DNA of 64,000 bases from Amorphophallus konjac (Eukaryota; Streptophyta; Magnoliopsida; Alismatales; Araceae): positions 443,174,053 through 443,238,052 of the forward strand of contig CM040118.1 in NCBI GenBank assembly GCA_022559845.1. Direction: 5' to 3'. The position numbers and the translations under genes were made by a program. Below, piece by piece: positions 1 to 12,260 of this stretch. The notes beneath the pieces are model-generated. The model made no database searches and was not told the origin of the DNA. It saw only the letters and a program-made list of their open reading frames with translations. Position 1 is the first letter of the stretch, and each line of letters begins with the position of its first letter.

Positions 1-1480
1 TGTGCACTGGGGAGGCTTCTGCAATTGCAAGCTAACGGCCTCGGAATCGGTCTGAGCTGGGTGGGTATTTTGGAGAGCTCGGCCAGGGTGGAGTGCCACT
101 AGACCAAGATAGATTTTGGTCATTCTTCGAACGTCGGCAAGGCTGGATGGTACAGCTTCAGGTGTTTCCCATTGAGCGGGGAGAATTACACTATCCCTTT
201 GTGGTCTACGAGAACGTAGACACCACCCTCATAGACTCGGTGGACAACGTATGGTCCAACCCAATTTTCAACCAACTTCCCTTTGGGGTTGGAGGTCATT
301 ACTTCTCTTCTTTTGACGATCACTAGGTGACCTTTCTTGAATTCTCGCCCTTTGACCAGCTTGTCGAAAGCACGAGACATGCGAGCTTGATACAGCTGGA
401 TATTTTGTTGCGCCCAGAGGCATCTTCCTTCGAGCTCAGTGAGCTCCTCTAGTCTTCTCTCGATGTTTGCTTGTTCGCCGTTTGTCAAGCCGTGCTGTAT
501 AGCGACTCGCAGTGACGGCACTTCCAGCTCTATTGGTACCACCGCCTCTAACACGTATACCAGGGAGAATGATGAGCAACCAGTTGGAGTTTTATAGATT
601 ATACGATAAGCCCATAGTGCTTCGTACATCTTGTCCTCCCAGTCTCTCTTGCTAGAGTCGACGGTCTTGGCTAGCAGGGTGTAGAGAGTTTTATTAAGTG
701 CCTCTGCAAGTCCGTTGGCCTGTGGATTGTAGGGGGATGATGTCCTCTGATCAATTTTATACTTATCGGCTAACCTATAGATCTTCTGATTTTTGAAATG
801 GCTGCCATTATCGAAATTAATTCGGCTGGGGACCCCGAACCGGAATATTATGTTCTGACGGAAGAACCTGGCGACCAGATCCCCTGTGACTTCTCTTAGT
901 GCCACAGCCTCCGCACATCTGGAGAAGTAGTCTGTGGCTGCTAAAATATATTTGCGCCCTGATTAAGATGATGGTAAAGGTCCAACTACATCCGTGCCCC
1001 ATTGGGCAAACGGCCAACTTGGGATAGTGGGGTGTAACGGCACTGGAGGCCTCCTAGGCACGATGGCGTGCTCTTTGCATTTCTGACATGACTTGGCAAA
1101 CTTGTAGCAGTCATCAAATATAGTGGGCCAATAGTAGCCCAATTTCTTTATTTCGATCTTCATTTTCGGACTAGTCTGGTAAGCCCCAGCTAACCCGGCA
1201 TGAACTTCTTTCATCACCTGCCATGCTTCTTCTGTAGACAGACAACGAAGTAGAATCTTTTTTTGGGCATCTGCCATTATTCGGAACAAAGTTCCGTTCC
1301 TTAACTCGTAAGAGTCTTTCATTCTGAGCAATTTCATTCTATGTTCCTTCACTTTTGGGAGCTGTTGGTGCTGGAACCAGCGTAGGAGGTGCTCTCGCCA
1401 ATCGGGCTGTTGGATTTCCTCCAGAGTCGCCACTTCATTTTCTTCTTCATTAGGCATGACCTCTGTCATGCTTGGGACCT
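1..1480 (-). pseudogene. pol: gypsy-1 integrase (zinc domain, catalytic core, C-terminus), broken
   Basis: This region encodes the enzyme that would insert element cDNA into the genome. The zinc-binding domain is recognisable from VHAGLAGAYQ and CQKC (about 1075-1225), but the second His of the usual GAHQ is Tyr. The catalytic core shows GTDVVGP near 990, FDNGSHF near 800 and NGLAEALNKT near 700, so all three acidic catalytic residues are present. A stop at about 963-965 splits the core, and the frame ends at 186-188 in the C-terminal region. Bases 1-185 hold further element sequence with no long frame. The core is typical of gypsy integrase; there is no chromodomain, as expected for Tat elements. 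Confidence 0.8.
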
Positions 1481-1499
1481 GACGTCTGTTGATGACGGT

Positions 1500-1925
1500 T
1501 ATATTCTGGCTTACGTCCAGCGGGACTGCCAGAGAACTAGCCAGCATGGCAAGGGCATCTGCCTGAGCATAATGTCCTCGATTGATATGCTCCACTTTAA
1601 TGAAGTAGAATTTCACCATCAGGTGCAGTGCCAGTTGGTAATAAGGGATAAGTTCCTGCTTCTGCACATCGAACTCCCCGCCCACTTGTTTTACAACTAG
1701 CATGGAATCCCCAAATGCCTCAAGCATTCGGATCTCCATAGATAGAGCAATTTGCAGCCCGATAACCAAGGATTCATACTCTACTTCGTTGTTCGTCCAG
1801 GGCTTATTTATTGAGCAGGAGGTATATATGACCTCCCCCTCTGGAGACTTCAGTACTATGCCTGCGTCGGCTCTGACTCTAGTTGATCCAATTGCCGGAG
1901 TATCAATTCTGGATGCACCATCAAA
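1500..1925 (-). pseudogene. pol: gypsy-1 archaeal-type RNase H (aRNH)
   Basis: This is a second RNase H domain lying between the RT-linked RNase H and integrase. It begins with the FDGAS motif at about 1911-1925, continues through NNEVEYES (catalytic Glu) and GDSMLVVKQ (catalytic Asp), and ends with the ADALAMLASS motif near 1540. In the Tat lineage this extra domain is characteristic and is thought to supplement the degenerate first RNase H. A TAG at about 1926 immediately precedes FDGAS where Tat elements usually have a Tyr or Phe codon, so this domain is cut from the upstream frame. Confidence 0.75.
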
Positions 1926-3400
1926 CTACAACTGCCACAGAGTGTGTTGCACCTGGTCTACCTCCAGGGTCTTATCTTCCGGGAGTTCTGTCTCCAACAG
2001 ACAGTCTTTAGGTGTTGGGTGTGCAGCAAAGAAATCTGCGATGGCCTGGCCTTTAACAGCTTTCTGTGGTATATAAGAGATGTCAAATTCCATAAGAATT
2101 ACCGCCCATTTACCTAAGCGGCCTTTGAGCGCTGGTTGAGATAGGATATATTTCAGCGGATATGCCTTTGATATCAGCCTTATCTCATGTGACAGCATAT
2201 AGTGCTGGAGTTCCTTGACTGCGAAGACCAGCGCTAGGCAGACCTTCTCAATGAAAGTATATTTTTCTTTAGTTCTAACCAGCCTTCGACTGAGATAGTA
2301 GAGGGCTTGTTCTTTTCCTTCTTCATTATTCTGGACCAGCATTGCCCCTAGAGAGTAGTAGGTAGCTGCTATATACAGAATCAGCGACCATCCTTTTACT
2401 GGTGCACCAAGCACTGGAAGAGTTTTCAGGTAATCTTCCAGCTTGTCCAGAGCCGTATGGCATTCTTCATCCCAGTGAAAGGGAACATTATTAATCATCA
2501 ACTTGTGAAAGGGGTGGCACCGACCTGACAAGTTGGATATAAACCGCCGGATAAAAGCTAGTCGGCCTTGAAGAGATCTAAGCTCGGAGATGTTCCTTAG
2601 TGGAGGCAACCACTGAATCGCCTTGATCTTTACAGGGTCTATTTCAATCCCATGATATCTGACTATAAAGCCCAAGAATTTGCTGCTTAATACTCCAAAG
2701 GCACACTTCATGGGTTTCATTTTTAATTCATACTGCCTGAGCCTCTAAATATGACTCGGAGGTCTTACAGATGGTCTTTTTTTTTTCTGGTCTTGACTAC
2801 CAGGTCGTCTATGTAGCACTCGACCTTGTGGTAGAGCAGCTCATCAAAAATTCGGGTCATTGCTCACTGGTAAGTTGCTCCATCATTCTTCAGACCGAAC
2901 GACATTCTTTTGTAGTGGTAGATACCCTTGGGGGTTCGAAAGGCAGTGTGGACCCGGTCATGCTCCGCGATCCATATTTGATTATAATCGGACAACCTGT
3001 CCATGAATGACAGAGCTTTGTGACCGGTTGTAGCATCGATCATAACCTCCGTCATTGGCACCAGAAAGTCATCCTTAGGACATGCCTTATTCAGATCTCG
3101 GAAGTCTACACATATCCGGATCTGCCCATTCTTCTTTTTCACGGGCACAATATTGGCCAGCCACATGGTATATTGATTCTCCTCGACAAAATCCACATCA
3201 ACGAGCTTGTCTACTTCATTGCATATTTGAGTGATGAGCTTGGGTCTCATGCGCCACGGTGACTGCTTTACTGGCTCTGCTTCAGGATTTATGGCCAGCT
3301 CATGCTGTGAAACTACGGGGCTAAGTCCTGGCATTTCTTTGTAACTCCTGGCGAAGCAATACCGATATTCTTGCAGCAACTGGATGTACATCTTTTGCAC
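1926..3400 (-). pseudogene. pol: gypsy-1 reverse transcriptase and RNase H, broken
   Basis: The minus strand encodes the polymerase that copies element RNA into DNA, followed by RNase H. Visible motifs are IRICVDFRDLNKACPKDDF (about 3070-3125), MSFGLKNDGATYQ (about 2870-2905) and the catalytic YIDDL box (about 2795-2812), here with Ile rather than Val. The thumb and connection follow as KCAFGV and GFIVRYHGIEIDPVK. RNase H reads YSLGAMLVQNNEEGKEQALYYLSRR. The frame between the ATYQ motif and KPMKCAFG (about 2720-2864) has stops and a T-rich indel near 2773. Catalytic residues remain but the chain is interrupted. Confidence 0.85.
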
Positions 3401-3412
3401 TTTAGAAGATAG

Positions 3413-3550
3413 TTAAGCACTAAGGAAGGTTGGCCTGGGGTCATCCTCACTTCCCAAATGGACTTCTATTAGCTCGTCGACCGTGGCTTGGCCTCCGTCT
3501 TCTTTTTCTGGGGGAGCCGATTGGAGGTCGATGAAGTCTGGAACATCATC
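3413..3550 (-). pseudogene. pol: gypsy-1 pre-RT segment, downstream piece of the copia-1 split
   Basis: This short acidic stretch on the minus strand reads VPDFIDLQSAPPEKE and leads, across a stop at about 3413-3415, into YCFARSYKEMPGL, the usual start of Tat reverse transcriptase. Its upstream continuation is at 15863 and beyond; copia-1 separates the two. The five bases TCATC at 3546-3550 are repeated at 15863-15867 as the target duplication. Confidence 0.8.
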
Positions 3551-3833
3551 TGTTAGGGTGCTAGGCCCGGATTCAGAGGGGGGGTGAATGAATCCTGCCC
3601 TTAAAAACTTTTCGCTCAAATAATATGCAGAATTAAAACACAGACGGCTCAATCAATTGAGCAAATATGTTAGGCGTGCCAAAAAGATCACCTAGCGGAA
3701 GCAGTACCGATAGAAACAATAGAGCTCAAGGCAACCTGTGAAGGGTGGTAGAAGACGAGGAACAACCGCACAAGGTCAATCACACAGCACAACAGATTTT
3801 TAGGTGGTTCGGTCACCAAGACCTACATCCACC

Positions 3834-4165
3834 CCTCACTTCCAACTGGAGTGAGGCTTCACTAGCCAACGCTAGAAACAAGCAGACTCAGTCTGCGAAC
3901 ACTTGCTGCCACACAGCTTGACCAGGGGAATAGCCTCCCCTCTTCCTCCCAACCGGAGGGACACCCCAAGTGACTCCCAGCCACTTGGAAACCAGAGGTC
4001 GAAGACCTCTCTTCCTCCAGACCAGGAGGGACCCTTGGACTTGCAACCCACAAGCCCAGAACCGGAGGACAAGCCTCCCTTCCTCTAACTAGAGGGAACC
4101 CACAAGTGACAGCCTGTCACTTGCAACCCGGAGATCAGATCTCCCTTCTCCTGAACCAACAGGAG
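3834..4165. repeat. Hairpin ladder in copia-1 3' LTR
   Basis: This is the left-LTR copy of the hairpin series, with all stems retained apart from small loop changes. In element RNA this copy would lie near the 3' end. Confidence 0.78.
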
Positions 4166-4359
4166 GAACCTGACCTTAGTCCAGAGGATCGGAAGAACAC
4201 AGTAAATCAGATCAAATAAAAGAAGAAATAAGAAACGAAAATAACACAGCAAACACAAGCTCTAAATGAAAGAACATCAGATGTGGCTCTCATGGAGCTG
4301 ATTGGCCTGGATTTGATCCACGGTCCAGTAGACAGATCTTCAGTAGCTTCTTCCTTCTT

Positions 4360-4600
4360 CTCCACGAACTCTCTCTCTCTCTATCTCTCTTTCTTTCTCC
4401 TCTGCTCTCCTTTTCTCTCCCGCTGTTCTCTCCTTCTTCTCTGCACCTATTTTTCTTCTTCTGCTCTTTTACTCTCTCGATCTTTGCTCCTCTATTCTCT
4501 TCGGCTCACTCTCCTTCTATTTCTTCTTCTTCTGCTCTCTACTTCAGTTCTTCTCTTTTTTTATCAGCCATCTTCTATTCTCATCTGTATATACTTGGCC
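4360..4600. repeat. CT-rich tract of copia-1 3' LTR
   Basis: A pyrimidine-rich stretch (CTCTCTCTCTCTATCTCTC and TTCTTCTTCTGCTC runs) lies just downstream of the LTR TATA box. The equivalent in the right LTR is about 13085-13300. Frames through it are low-complexity Ser/Leu strings and are not believable genes. Confidence 0.7.
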
Positions 4601-4635
4601 ACTTCGATCTCTTTTCATCTGTGGAAGAAGGCTCG

Positions 4636-4779
4636 TATATATAGCAGCAGCAGCAGCAGACAGGGCGCGTGAGGTTTCCACATTTCCCGCCCTAAGAATT
4701 TGGACCACGTGGCAGCATCCAGCAGGCTGTCAGTACACGTGTCCTCATCTGGGCACCTCATCCTTCCTTGGATCACGTG
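4636..4779 (-). promoter_or_regulatory. copia-1 3' LTR promoter block
   Basis: This is the same block as in the other LTR: TATATATA 4636-4643, E2F-like site 4683-4690, and CACGTG at 4706-4711, 4736-4741 and 4774-4779. Transcription from it would leave the element leftward into gypsy-1. Confidence 0.65.
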
Positions 4780-4887
4780 CCTTCATTGGCCTCTGCGAAG
4801 AGTGCCTGTCAGATAGATAAGAACTTATCAGGTTAAGTGTAAACCCTGTACAGTCTCTGAAGAATACAACACATTGTATAGACTTCA

Positions 4888-6752
4888 GTTTTAAAGCCAA
4901 CGTGCAGACATTACTGTATGGACTTTACAAGACAAACAGCAATGTATAGACTCGTCAATCGACAGTCAGACAATGTATATACTTGCTCAGTGTATGGACT
5001 TGATTGACCGAACATGCAATGTATATACTTGCTCAGCCTGAGGCAATGTCTAGACTTGATGATGTAGCGAGCATGCAATGTACAGACTCTACATTGCAGG
5101 CAGACAGCAATGTATAGAGTTGCTACGTGCAGGCTGGCAGCGCAGTGTACAGACTTGATGATGTGCAGTGCATGAACAACCGATGTATAGACTTGGCTAT
5201 GCGAGCAAGCTACACGATGTGTAGACTTAATGAGATGCAATGCCAACTCTGTACAGACTTGGTCGTGTAAGGCGACGCAAGCAATGGCTGTATAGACTTG
5301 CAGAGAGATGATGGCCAGGACAAGGCACAAACGGATGTATAGACTTTGGACTTGAACGCCCAAGCAGGCTGTACAGACTTGAAGAGTAAGGCAGTGTATA
5401 GACTTCAGAAGCTTGAAGGCCCAATGTACAGACTTTGAAAAGGAATGGCTGTACAGACTCTGAGTGAAGGCATGAACAGTGAATCAAGGTGTAGACTTCA
5501 CTTCAAGCATCAATGTATAGACTTAACAATGCAAGCGATGTATAGACTTTGTCAGGGCATGCACAATGCAATGCGTTGACGCTTCACTACATGCCAATGC
5601 ACTGCGTTGACGCAATACAATGTGACTTTGAAGGTTGTGAACAACAAGGCATGCTGTACAGACTTTGATATAAAGCATGTAATGCAATATGGACAGTGTA
5701 TACACTTGGTCTTTGAGGAACGATGTATAGACTTAGAACGTGAAGACAGGCTGTATATACTTGAAGAATAAGCCAGTGTATAGACTTGAAAAATCTGAAC
5801 CAATGTACAGACTTGTAGATGCGAAGCCAATGTACAGACTTGAAGATGTGAAGCCAATGTACAGACTTTGAGCTTCAAAGCACAATGTACAGACTTTACC
5901 ACTGTATAGACTTGAGGCTCTGAACGTAGGTAAAGACTGGCAGTCCAATGTATAGACTTGGAGTGAAGCTAAAGCAGCGAACGTAGGAAAAGGTTGGAAT
6001 GTATGGACTTACGTTCGATCAGCAATGTATAGACTTCACAGAGATGTGAACAGGAGAGTGTATAGACTTGGTGCCTTGAAGGCAATGTACAGACTTTGAG
6101 AGCACAGTCCAGTGTATAGACTTGGAACTGTGAGACGCTGACTGAGACGATCGGCTGTATAGACTTGAGAGTGCAACGAATGGACTTTGAAACGCAAAGG
6201 CTGTACAGACTTGCATGAGACGCTGGGTAAGACGGTGGATGTACAGACTTTGAATGAGACGCTTAGAAAGATGATCCAGTGTATAGACTTTGAAGAAATG
6301 AGGCGATGTGCATACTTGCTGAGTTGACGCTGCAGCCCAATGAGTTGACGCTGCAACGTATATACTTTACGTTCAACTGAGGATGTATAGACTTACTGAG
6401 TTGACGCTGCAGCCCAATGAGTTGATGCTGTATAGACTTTGTCTTCCAGCGTATAGACTTGATGAATGCATGAAGACATTGAATAAGACCCAGTAATGTG
6501 TAGACTCTACAGTGAATGTATGACCCAATGTATACACTTGATGCAATGCATGCCGATGTACATACTTCAGTTGAAGTCAACCGAAGAGTGTATGTACTTT
6601 ATGAATCCATATCCCAAGACCAGTGTACAAACTTGATCGAATGTCTAGACTTTGCATGAACAGTCGATGTGAAGACTTCACATGAAGAGATTTTGTACGT
6701 GTGTGCTGGCAGTGTATAGACTTGGAGAGCGACCAAATAGGATGTGTAGACT
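4888..6752 (-). repeat. 11-bp motif array in copia-1 3' LTR U3
   Basis: Plus-strand TGTATAGACTT or close variants (TGTACAGACTT, TGTATATACTT, TGTGTAGACTT) occur about 56 times by my count, usually 25-45 bp apart, with unrelated short spacers. On the element strand the motif is AAGTCTATACA. The spacing is irregular and the spacers differ, so this is not a simple tandem repeat. It fills the U3 upstream of the promoter block, the place for enhancer sites. The translated frames through it are only artefacts of the motif. Confidence 0.85.
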
Positions 6753-7052
6753 TGCACAAACAGACAGCATAACTGAACATGCTTTATGCAGCAGATAAAA
6801 TGACTAACATAAAACATGCAATGCCTTAAATCTGTTTAACTAACTGAACAGCAATACAATGCTTTGGTAATCAGACTGAACATCAGAATATGCAATGCTT
6901 GACTGAACATTTGAAAAAGACTGCATTATGAACAGAAAGTGACTGAATATCAACATGATGACTCACACAGCAAGATGACTCACAGTGATTAACACACATC
7001 AAAAGCCAATCAACAAAACCACAGCCATCATCAAAATCATAGGGGCACAACA

Positions 7053-7066
7053 ATCTCCCCCTTTTT
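7053..7066 (-). promoter_or_regulatory. copia-1 polypurine tract
   Basis: Directly inside the 3' LTR the minus strand reads AAAAAGGGGGAGAT. It is the plus-strand primer for the element. The surrounding minus-strand context (GCCATCATCAAAAAGGGGG) is a common ending of plant copia interiors. Confidence 0.88.
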
Positions 7067-9590
7067 GATGATGGCAATACTACGCTGTGAGTACTGCTGA
7101 TGACACAAACTATTGTCCCCCTTTGACTTCATCAAAAAGAAAAATAGTTTGCGAAGTTGAAGCATGTATAAAAATTCAGTCAATTTTTCCCTTTTGCAAG
7201 AACACAATTCTCCCCCTTTAAGAGTTTCAGCAAAAAGTCATTAGTTAGAGATGATCAAAAGAAGCCAGCATGCAATGATTGAATGAAAATCTCCCCCTTT
7301 TTGGCAAACAATCTCCCTCATTTGGTATAATCAAGATGAACCATGGGAAGGGGTAAATGCAGAAATGTAGATGCAACAAGAAATGCAATACTTCCCCCTA
7401 AGTATATGAATGCAAGGTCACAAATGATATGAACATGATTCATTATGACAAGGAATGCTCCCCCTGAATAGATGCTAATTGATATGCAAGTGATGCATGA
7501 CACCCAAAGATATTGTCGAGAAGAAGACCACAGAGGCGGTTCAAAGATAAGTTCAGGTCAATGAATCAAAGACAATGAGCAGAAGAGTTTCAATTAATAG
7601 ACTTTCAAAGAAGCTCAATTCACAAGAAATTCAGTCAGATTTTCATAGAGATATCAATCTCATAAATCTAAATCATAGTTTTTCAAAATCTTCAATTATA
7701 AGGGCTTATGAATGAATTTTATTGTTCAGCATGGTTTAAACACGATGTATGCTAAGTTTGTCAATAAAATTCTGTATTGATATCTAAAACCACAGTTTAA
7801 TAAAAATGAACCAAGCCCTCATATTTATCTTGATTAATCTCCCTTTTTCTTACACAATCAAATTTATTGACTTCTTTCGGAATTACATGCATTAGTATTG
7901 AGATTAAGCAATTATGAAGTCATATGAGATTTTGTCTAGGGTTGTAGCAATTTGATTTTAGCATCAATATTCAGATATTTCAATTTGTTCAACAATTTTC
8001 CATGCTACAAATTTTACGAGCACTCTAGTTCAGTGCACACCTTGTAACTAGAGGATATACCTTGATTAGAGGCCAATATCCCTAAGCACTTAGTGTGACT
8101 AACAGTCATACTTTATATGAACAGAGGTAGCATTTACACATCATGACACATTCCAAATCATTTCTGGATGAGTGAGTTGTATTTCTCAGTGTGCATGCCA
8201 TTGCTCTACCTGATTTAACAATCAATTTTTATTTTGCAGAGTTAACTAGGCACCTCATGACACAATCCTTTGGACATGGTTTCTTAGTGACCAAAGTCAT
8301 TGCTCTGACAACTATTTACCCTTTAGACATTTCAGACAATTTCATTTGCTTCAAGTCAATAATAATTTCATGTACTTAACCAATTAAAGCCATGAATTTA
8401 ATAATGCAGATTTCAGAAGATTTTACAAGATGCAACATGAAATAGATGGTTAAGGTTTATTAAAACATGCTTCAGATATTTTTAAGAGATTTTAAAGTCA
8501 AACTCCATGAATACATTAAACTTAAACCACATGAGTTATTTCAGACATTCATAAAAACATATAATAGAAGATTTCTAGTTCAAGAGTTTTCAGATTTATG
8601 ATCGAGATAGCCCATTGAAATCTTCATGAGAGACTGATAGAATTTTGAACCCAAATGATACCAATTGATAGGAGAAATACCAATTGTTAAGAGAGATTGT
8701 GAAGCTCAAAGTTTTCAGAATATGATCAAGGTTTGTCAACAAAATCAATAAGAAAGGATATGCAATGAATTCTGACAAATGTATGCATTTGACAACCTAT
8801 ACGCAATGCATTGACTCCCCCTCACAATATGCATTCAAACTCTCTTTTTGGCATTTTCAATATAAGGAAATGCAATGCACTATATGTATGCAAGGACATG
8901 CAAAGACTCAACATTGAATGCTATGCAAAGATATGCAACTAACTCCCCCTGAAAATATGCAATGTTTGCACTGAAAACTGAACATATGATTCCAAATGAT
9001 ATTGTGACTTGTGCACAATCAGACTGTCCTATCAGCAAAGTGACCCATGGTACTAGGCGGAGCACTTGGTCTAAAAGACCACCTCACACATAGTAAGAAC
9101 CTCCAGATAAATTTTCCTGCCTTTTGGTGGCTTACCATTTATATACCATTGAGGTCAATCATGATAATTCAATATGCAGTTCTATATGCAATTCAGATTT
9201 TCAATGTACTATGCAACAGACAGATTTCAACAACATTCATATGCAGTTCAGATTTAAACAGACAAAATAGTATGAGCATTGAGAGATGTGAATACTCATA
9301 GTGTCCAAAGCATAAATTTCAGTTGAGGAGAGTTCAGAGGCTTCAATTTAGACAATGCAGATGAAGAGTGAATATGCTATGCAGAAAAAAATAGCAATTA
9401 TGCATGGACACATCAACCAAGATATGTAATGAGTTTCAAAACAGGAAATGCAGAGAATTTACCTGAACAGTTCAGAAGAGGTTTTCATTCTTGAGTGCCT
9501 TGGATTAATACCCCTTTTTATTCCATTCCAAGGCACACCTGCAAGGTAAATTTATTTTGCACAAATAGGTACCCAAGAAGTCTTGGGTCC
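7067..9590. other. copia-1 non-coding interior between gag and 3' LTR
   Basis: This AT-rich 2.5 kb has no frame of convincing length and no match I recognise to pol or an envelope-like gene. The notable content is repeated purine tracts on the minus strand (GGGGGAG cores) near 7115, 7203, 7292, 7393, 7459, 8816 and 8944, in addition to the one used at the LTR. It occupies the place where copia pol would normally be. Confidence 0.7.
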
Positions 9591-11711
9591 TTACATGACA
9601 GTATTACTTCTACCAGGTTTTCTCAGCACATTTCTAGCAGCATGGTCATCAGATTTCATCAAGTAGCAATTATTCATTGAATGACCAATTTGACCACAGT
9701 AATGACATGAATTAGCAGATTTCAAATTCTTCTTATGCACATTACTGTTGTCATGAAGTTTATTGGCAGAGAGAGAGTTTTGTTTACTATAATGATAGTA
9801 AGATGCACCAGATTTCAGATTTAATCTATGCACATTCTTGTTAGCATGAAATCCATGTGCATATGCATGAAATTTTTTGTTGTTGACAAAATTAAAATTC
9901 TGTTTACTAAAACCGGCCAGCCAACATTCAGCAGCTCTATGGCCTGGCTTCCCACAGTGATAGCATGCAAGAGACTTTCTGTTAATGGCGGGGAATTTAA
10001 CAGTTTTAGAATTGAATTTTCTACCCTGAGCATGCCAACAGTCCTTGACTGTGTGGCCATGCTTTCCATAGTGAGAGCAATTGAGAGAGTTTCTTCTAAA
10101 AGAACCTGACCAGCATTCAGAGGCCTTGTGACCAATTTTGTTGCAACTAGAACATATGATGTGCTGGTTCTTTGAAATATATTTGTTCTTGTTAACAGCA
10201 TGATTGCTCGCATGAAATCTATTCTTATCACTAAGAAACCAGCATTGTGAAATTTTGTGTCCTAATTTATCACAATGGAAACACTCAATTTTTCTTTTCT
10301 AAGATGAATGATTTTTATCATGATATTTTCTAGCACTCAGATCATCCTTTTCCATCAATCTACATTCATGCATCAAATGACCAGGTTTATGACAGTAATG
10401 GCATGAAGTTTTCTGTTTGTATGCATGTGTGTATATGTGCGTGGATGATTTTTGAACATCATGCAGTGAAGTGGTAGGAACCTTTTTGTTCTTTTGAAGA
10501 ACAGCATGCACTTTTTCCACATGCACTTTTTCCACATACTTGAGATCAGTCTTTTTCTTGATGTTTTCAACCTTTTTCTGATTGTTATCCTGTTTTTCTG
10601 TTTTCTTAGCCTTGTACTGAGTTGGAGATGAAGTAGAAGGCTCTTCCTGTTCAGAAGATTTAACAAAAACAGTTTTCAGGTTGGCTCCATCAACCTTCCT
10701 CATGACTGGACTGTAACCCAGTCCTTCTTTCTTAAAATTAAGCTTTGTTCCCAGCTTTTTCTGAACAGCAGGCTTCTGAGAAGTGTGAGAAGTGGAGCTA
10801 GCAACAAAAATTGTATGAATTTTATTTTCTAAATTCTTTTTATTTACAGGATTATAACATAACCCCTCCTTCTGAAAATTAACTTTTACTCCCAGCAGTT
10901 TCTTCAGATTATCTTGCCCACTCACAAATTTAGACAAGGAGTTTTTTAAATCCTGAATTTCTTTTTCTTGAGAGGAAATGTGTAGCTCATAACTGGCAAT
11001 CTCTTGCTCACTGCAATTCATAGCTTCATTCAAAACTTTATTAGTTGTTTTGTATTTTTCAATTTCTTGTTCCAAATTGCTCAGTTTCTCAGGGTCTTCA
11101 ATACAAACACTTTTTCCTCTTTCTAAGGCTAGCAGTCTCTCAGACATAGTGGAGTTCAGCATTTTTAACTTCTCATTTTCTTCCTTAAGCTTATCATTTT
11201 GAATTAACTCATTTATTAAAGTCCGATCTTCTGAGTTAGTTTCAAGTTTTCTTCCAGCCTTAAATTCCTTCAAATAATTTTCCTTCTTTTCAATATTTTT
11301 CTGTAATTCCACATTTACAGATTTGATGGCTTCAAATTTTTCAGTCAGCAATGTGTTCTCCTGTTTAAGTTTCTCTAATTTTTCTTCATCTTCTTTGGAG
11401 AGTTTTCTGAGAGAATCATTTTCAGATTTCAGCTTGTTCAATTCAGACTTAACACATTCAAATTCTTTCAGTAAATCCTTACTCTGAACAGAATCATGAC
11501 TAGCTAGGCTAAGTTTCTTTTCAAGTTCAGAGATTTCTTTTATATGATCTTGATTTTCAATTTTTAGCAATGAAATTTGTTTCTTCAGCATTTGAGTATC
11601 AGACATACTAGCATCAAGAACATTTTTCAGTTCAGCACAATTTCTACAATCGACATTTAAATTGTCTGACCTACTACTCTTCTTCAATTTTTTATACTGA
11701 CTTCTTAAGCT
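9591..11711 (-). pseudogene. gag: copia-1 gag, coiled-coil and multiple zinc-knuckle part
   Basis: Continuing gag after a frameshift, the minus strand gives about 460 residues to a TAG at 10299-10301 and, in the same frame, about 235 more to 9591. The first 260 residues are a Leu/Lys/Glu-rich coiled coil with heptads. Then come six CCHC-type knuckles: CHYCHKPGHLMHEC (about 10370-10410), CFHCDKLGHKISQC (about 10245), CSSCNKIGHKASEC (about 10125), CSHYGKHGHTVKDC with its second Cys replaced by Tyr (about 10050), CYHCGKPGHRAAEC (about 9935) and CHYCGQIGHSMNNC (about 9680). Copia gag normally has one or two. The knuckles would bind element RNA. The frame ends at 9591 with no protease behind it. 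Confidence 0.78.
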
Positions 11712-11712
11712 C

Positions 11713-12159
11713 TCATGTGACTAACAATTCAGCATATGTATTTTCCCAATCATCTAAAGTATAGTTTTCAAAGGGATTTACCTCATCATCATCATCATCT
11801 TCATCTTGACTGCTGCCTTGATTATTTCTGTCAGCCATCATGCAGCTGTCCTCATTTTTTATCTGAGTTCGCTTCAGTATATCCAGAATGTCTTTAGCAG
11901 TCCTGCAATCATGAAGGCAAGACCATAAGGCTCTGTCAGTAGCTACTTTCATCAGATTAAAGGCTTTCTGATTTTCTCCATCCTTTGATCTGTGTCTGTC
12001 GGTCCATTTGGATACTTTCGTTGGTAATGTGTGAGGACCTTGTGAAATTAATTTCCACAGATCTGGGTCAACAGATTTAACATAAGCACGTAAAGCACTG
12101 TGCCACTGACTAAAATCAGAACCACTAAAGACGGGTGGACAACTAGCCATTGAAAACAA
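11713..12159 (-). pseudogene. gag: copia-1 gag, N-terminal capsid part
   Basis: A 148-residue minus-strand frame starts about 100 bases downstream of the primer site. It opens CPPVFSGSDFSQWHSALRAY and contains the W-K...A..L..C/I...(A)KDILDIL pattern of plant Ty1/copia gag (UBN2/DUF4219 type), the structural protein of virus-like particles. An acidic run (DEDDDDDEVNPFENYTLDDW) follows. The frame stops at 11713-11715. The next frame, starting SHESLRSQYKKLKK, continues the protein after a +1 shift, so the copy is frameshifted at about 11712. ATG at 12157-12159 is preceded by element leader and is the likely start. Confidence 0.8.
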
Positions 12160-12260
12160 ATCAGATTAACGCAACAGGAATATTGATGCACTAAAAACGA
12201 ATTAGCACCGAAGACAGCAGGATCGGATCTGCAGGTCGCTAGACCTTCTAAGCAAACACC

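Larger units (their letters stand above)
3551..7052 (-). repeat. copia-1 3' LTR
   Basis: This is the left copy of the long terminal repeat. Going leftward (element direction) it consists of a U3 with a dense 11-bp motif array (4888-6752), a promoter block with G-boxes, an E2F-like site and TATA (4636-4779), a CT-rich tract (about 4366-4600), then a transcribed section with a ladder of hairpins (3834-4165), ending at 3551. It lacks the U6 insertion found in the right LTR, and otherwise differs from it by scattered substitutions and small indels. Confidence 0.93.

Noticed and set aside
4888..6752. CRISPR-like array of short repeats with unique spacers
   Set aside because: The repeat is only 11 bp, imperfect, irregularly spaced, in an LTR of a plant element, with no cas genes.
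4911..6817. Many overlapping minus-strand frames rich in KSIHC, SLYI and VCTL strings
   Set aside because: They are translations of the 11-bp motif array in different frames and occur identically in both LTRs.
7053..9590. Hidden copia pol or envelope-like gene between gag and LTR
   Set aside because: No frame above about 85 codons and no polymerase, integrase or membrane-protein motif on either strand.
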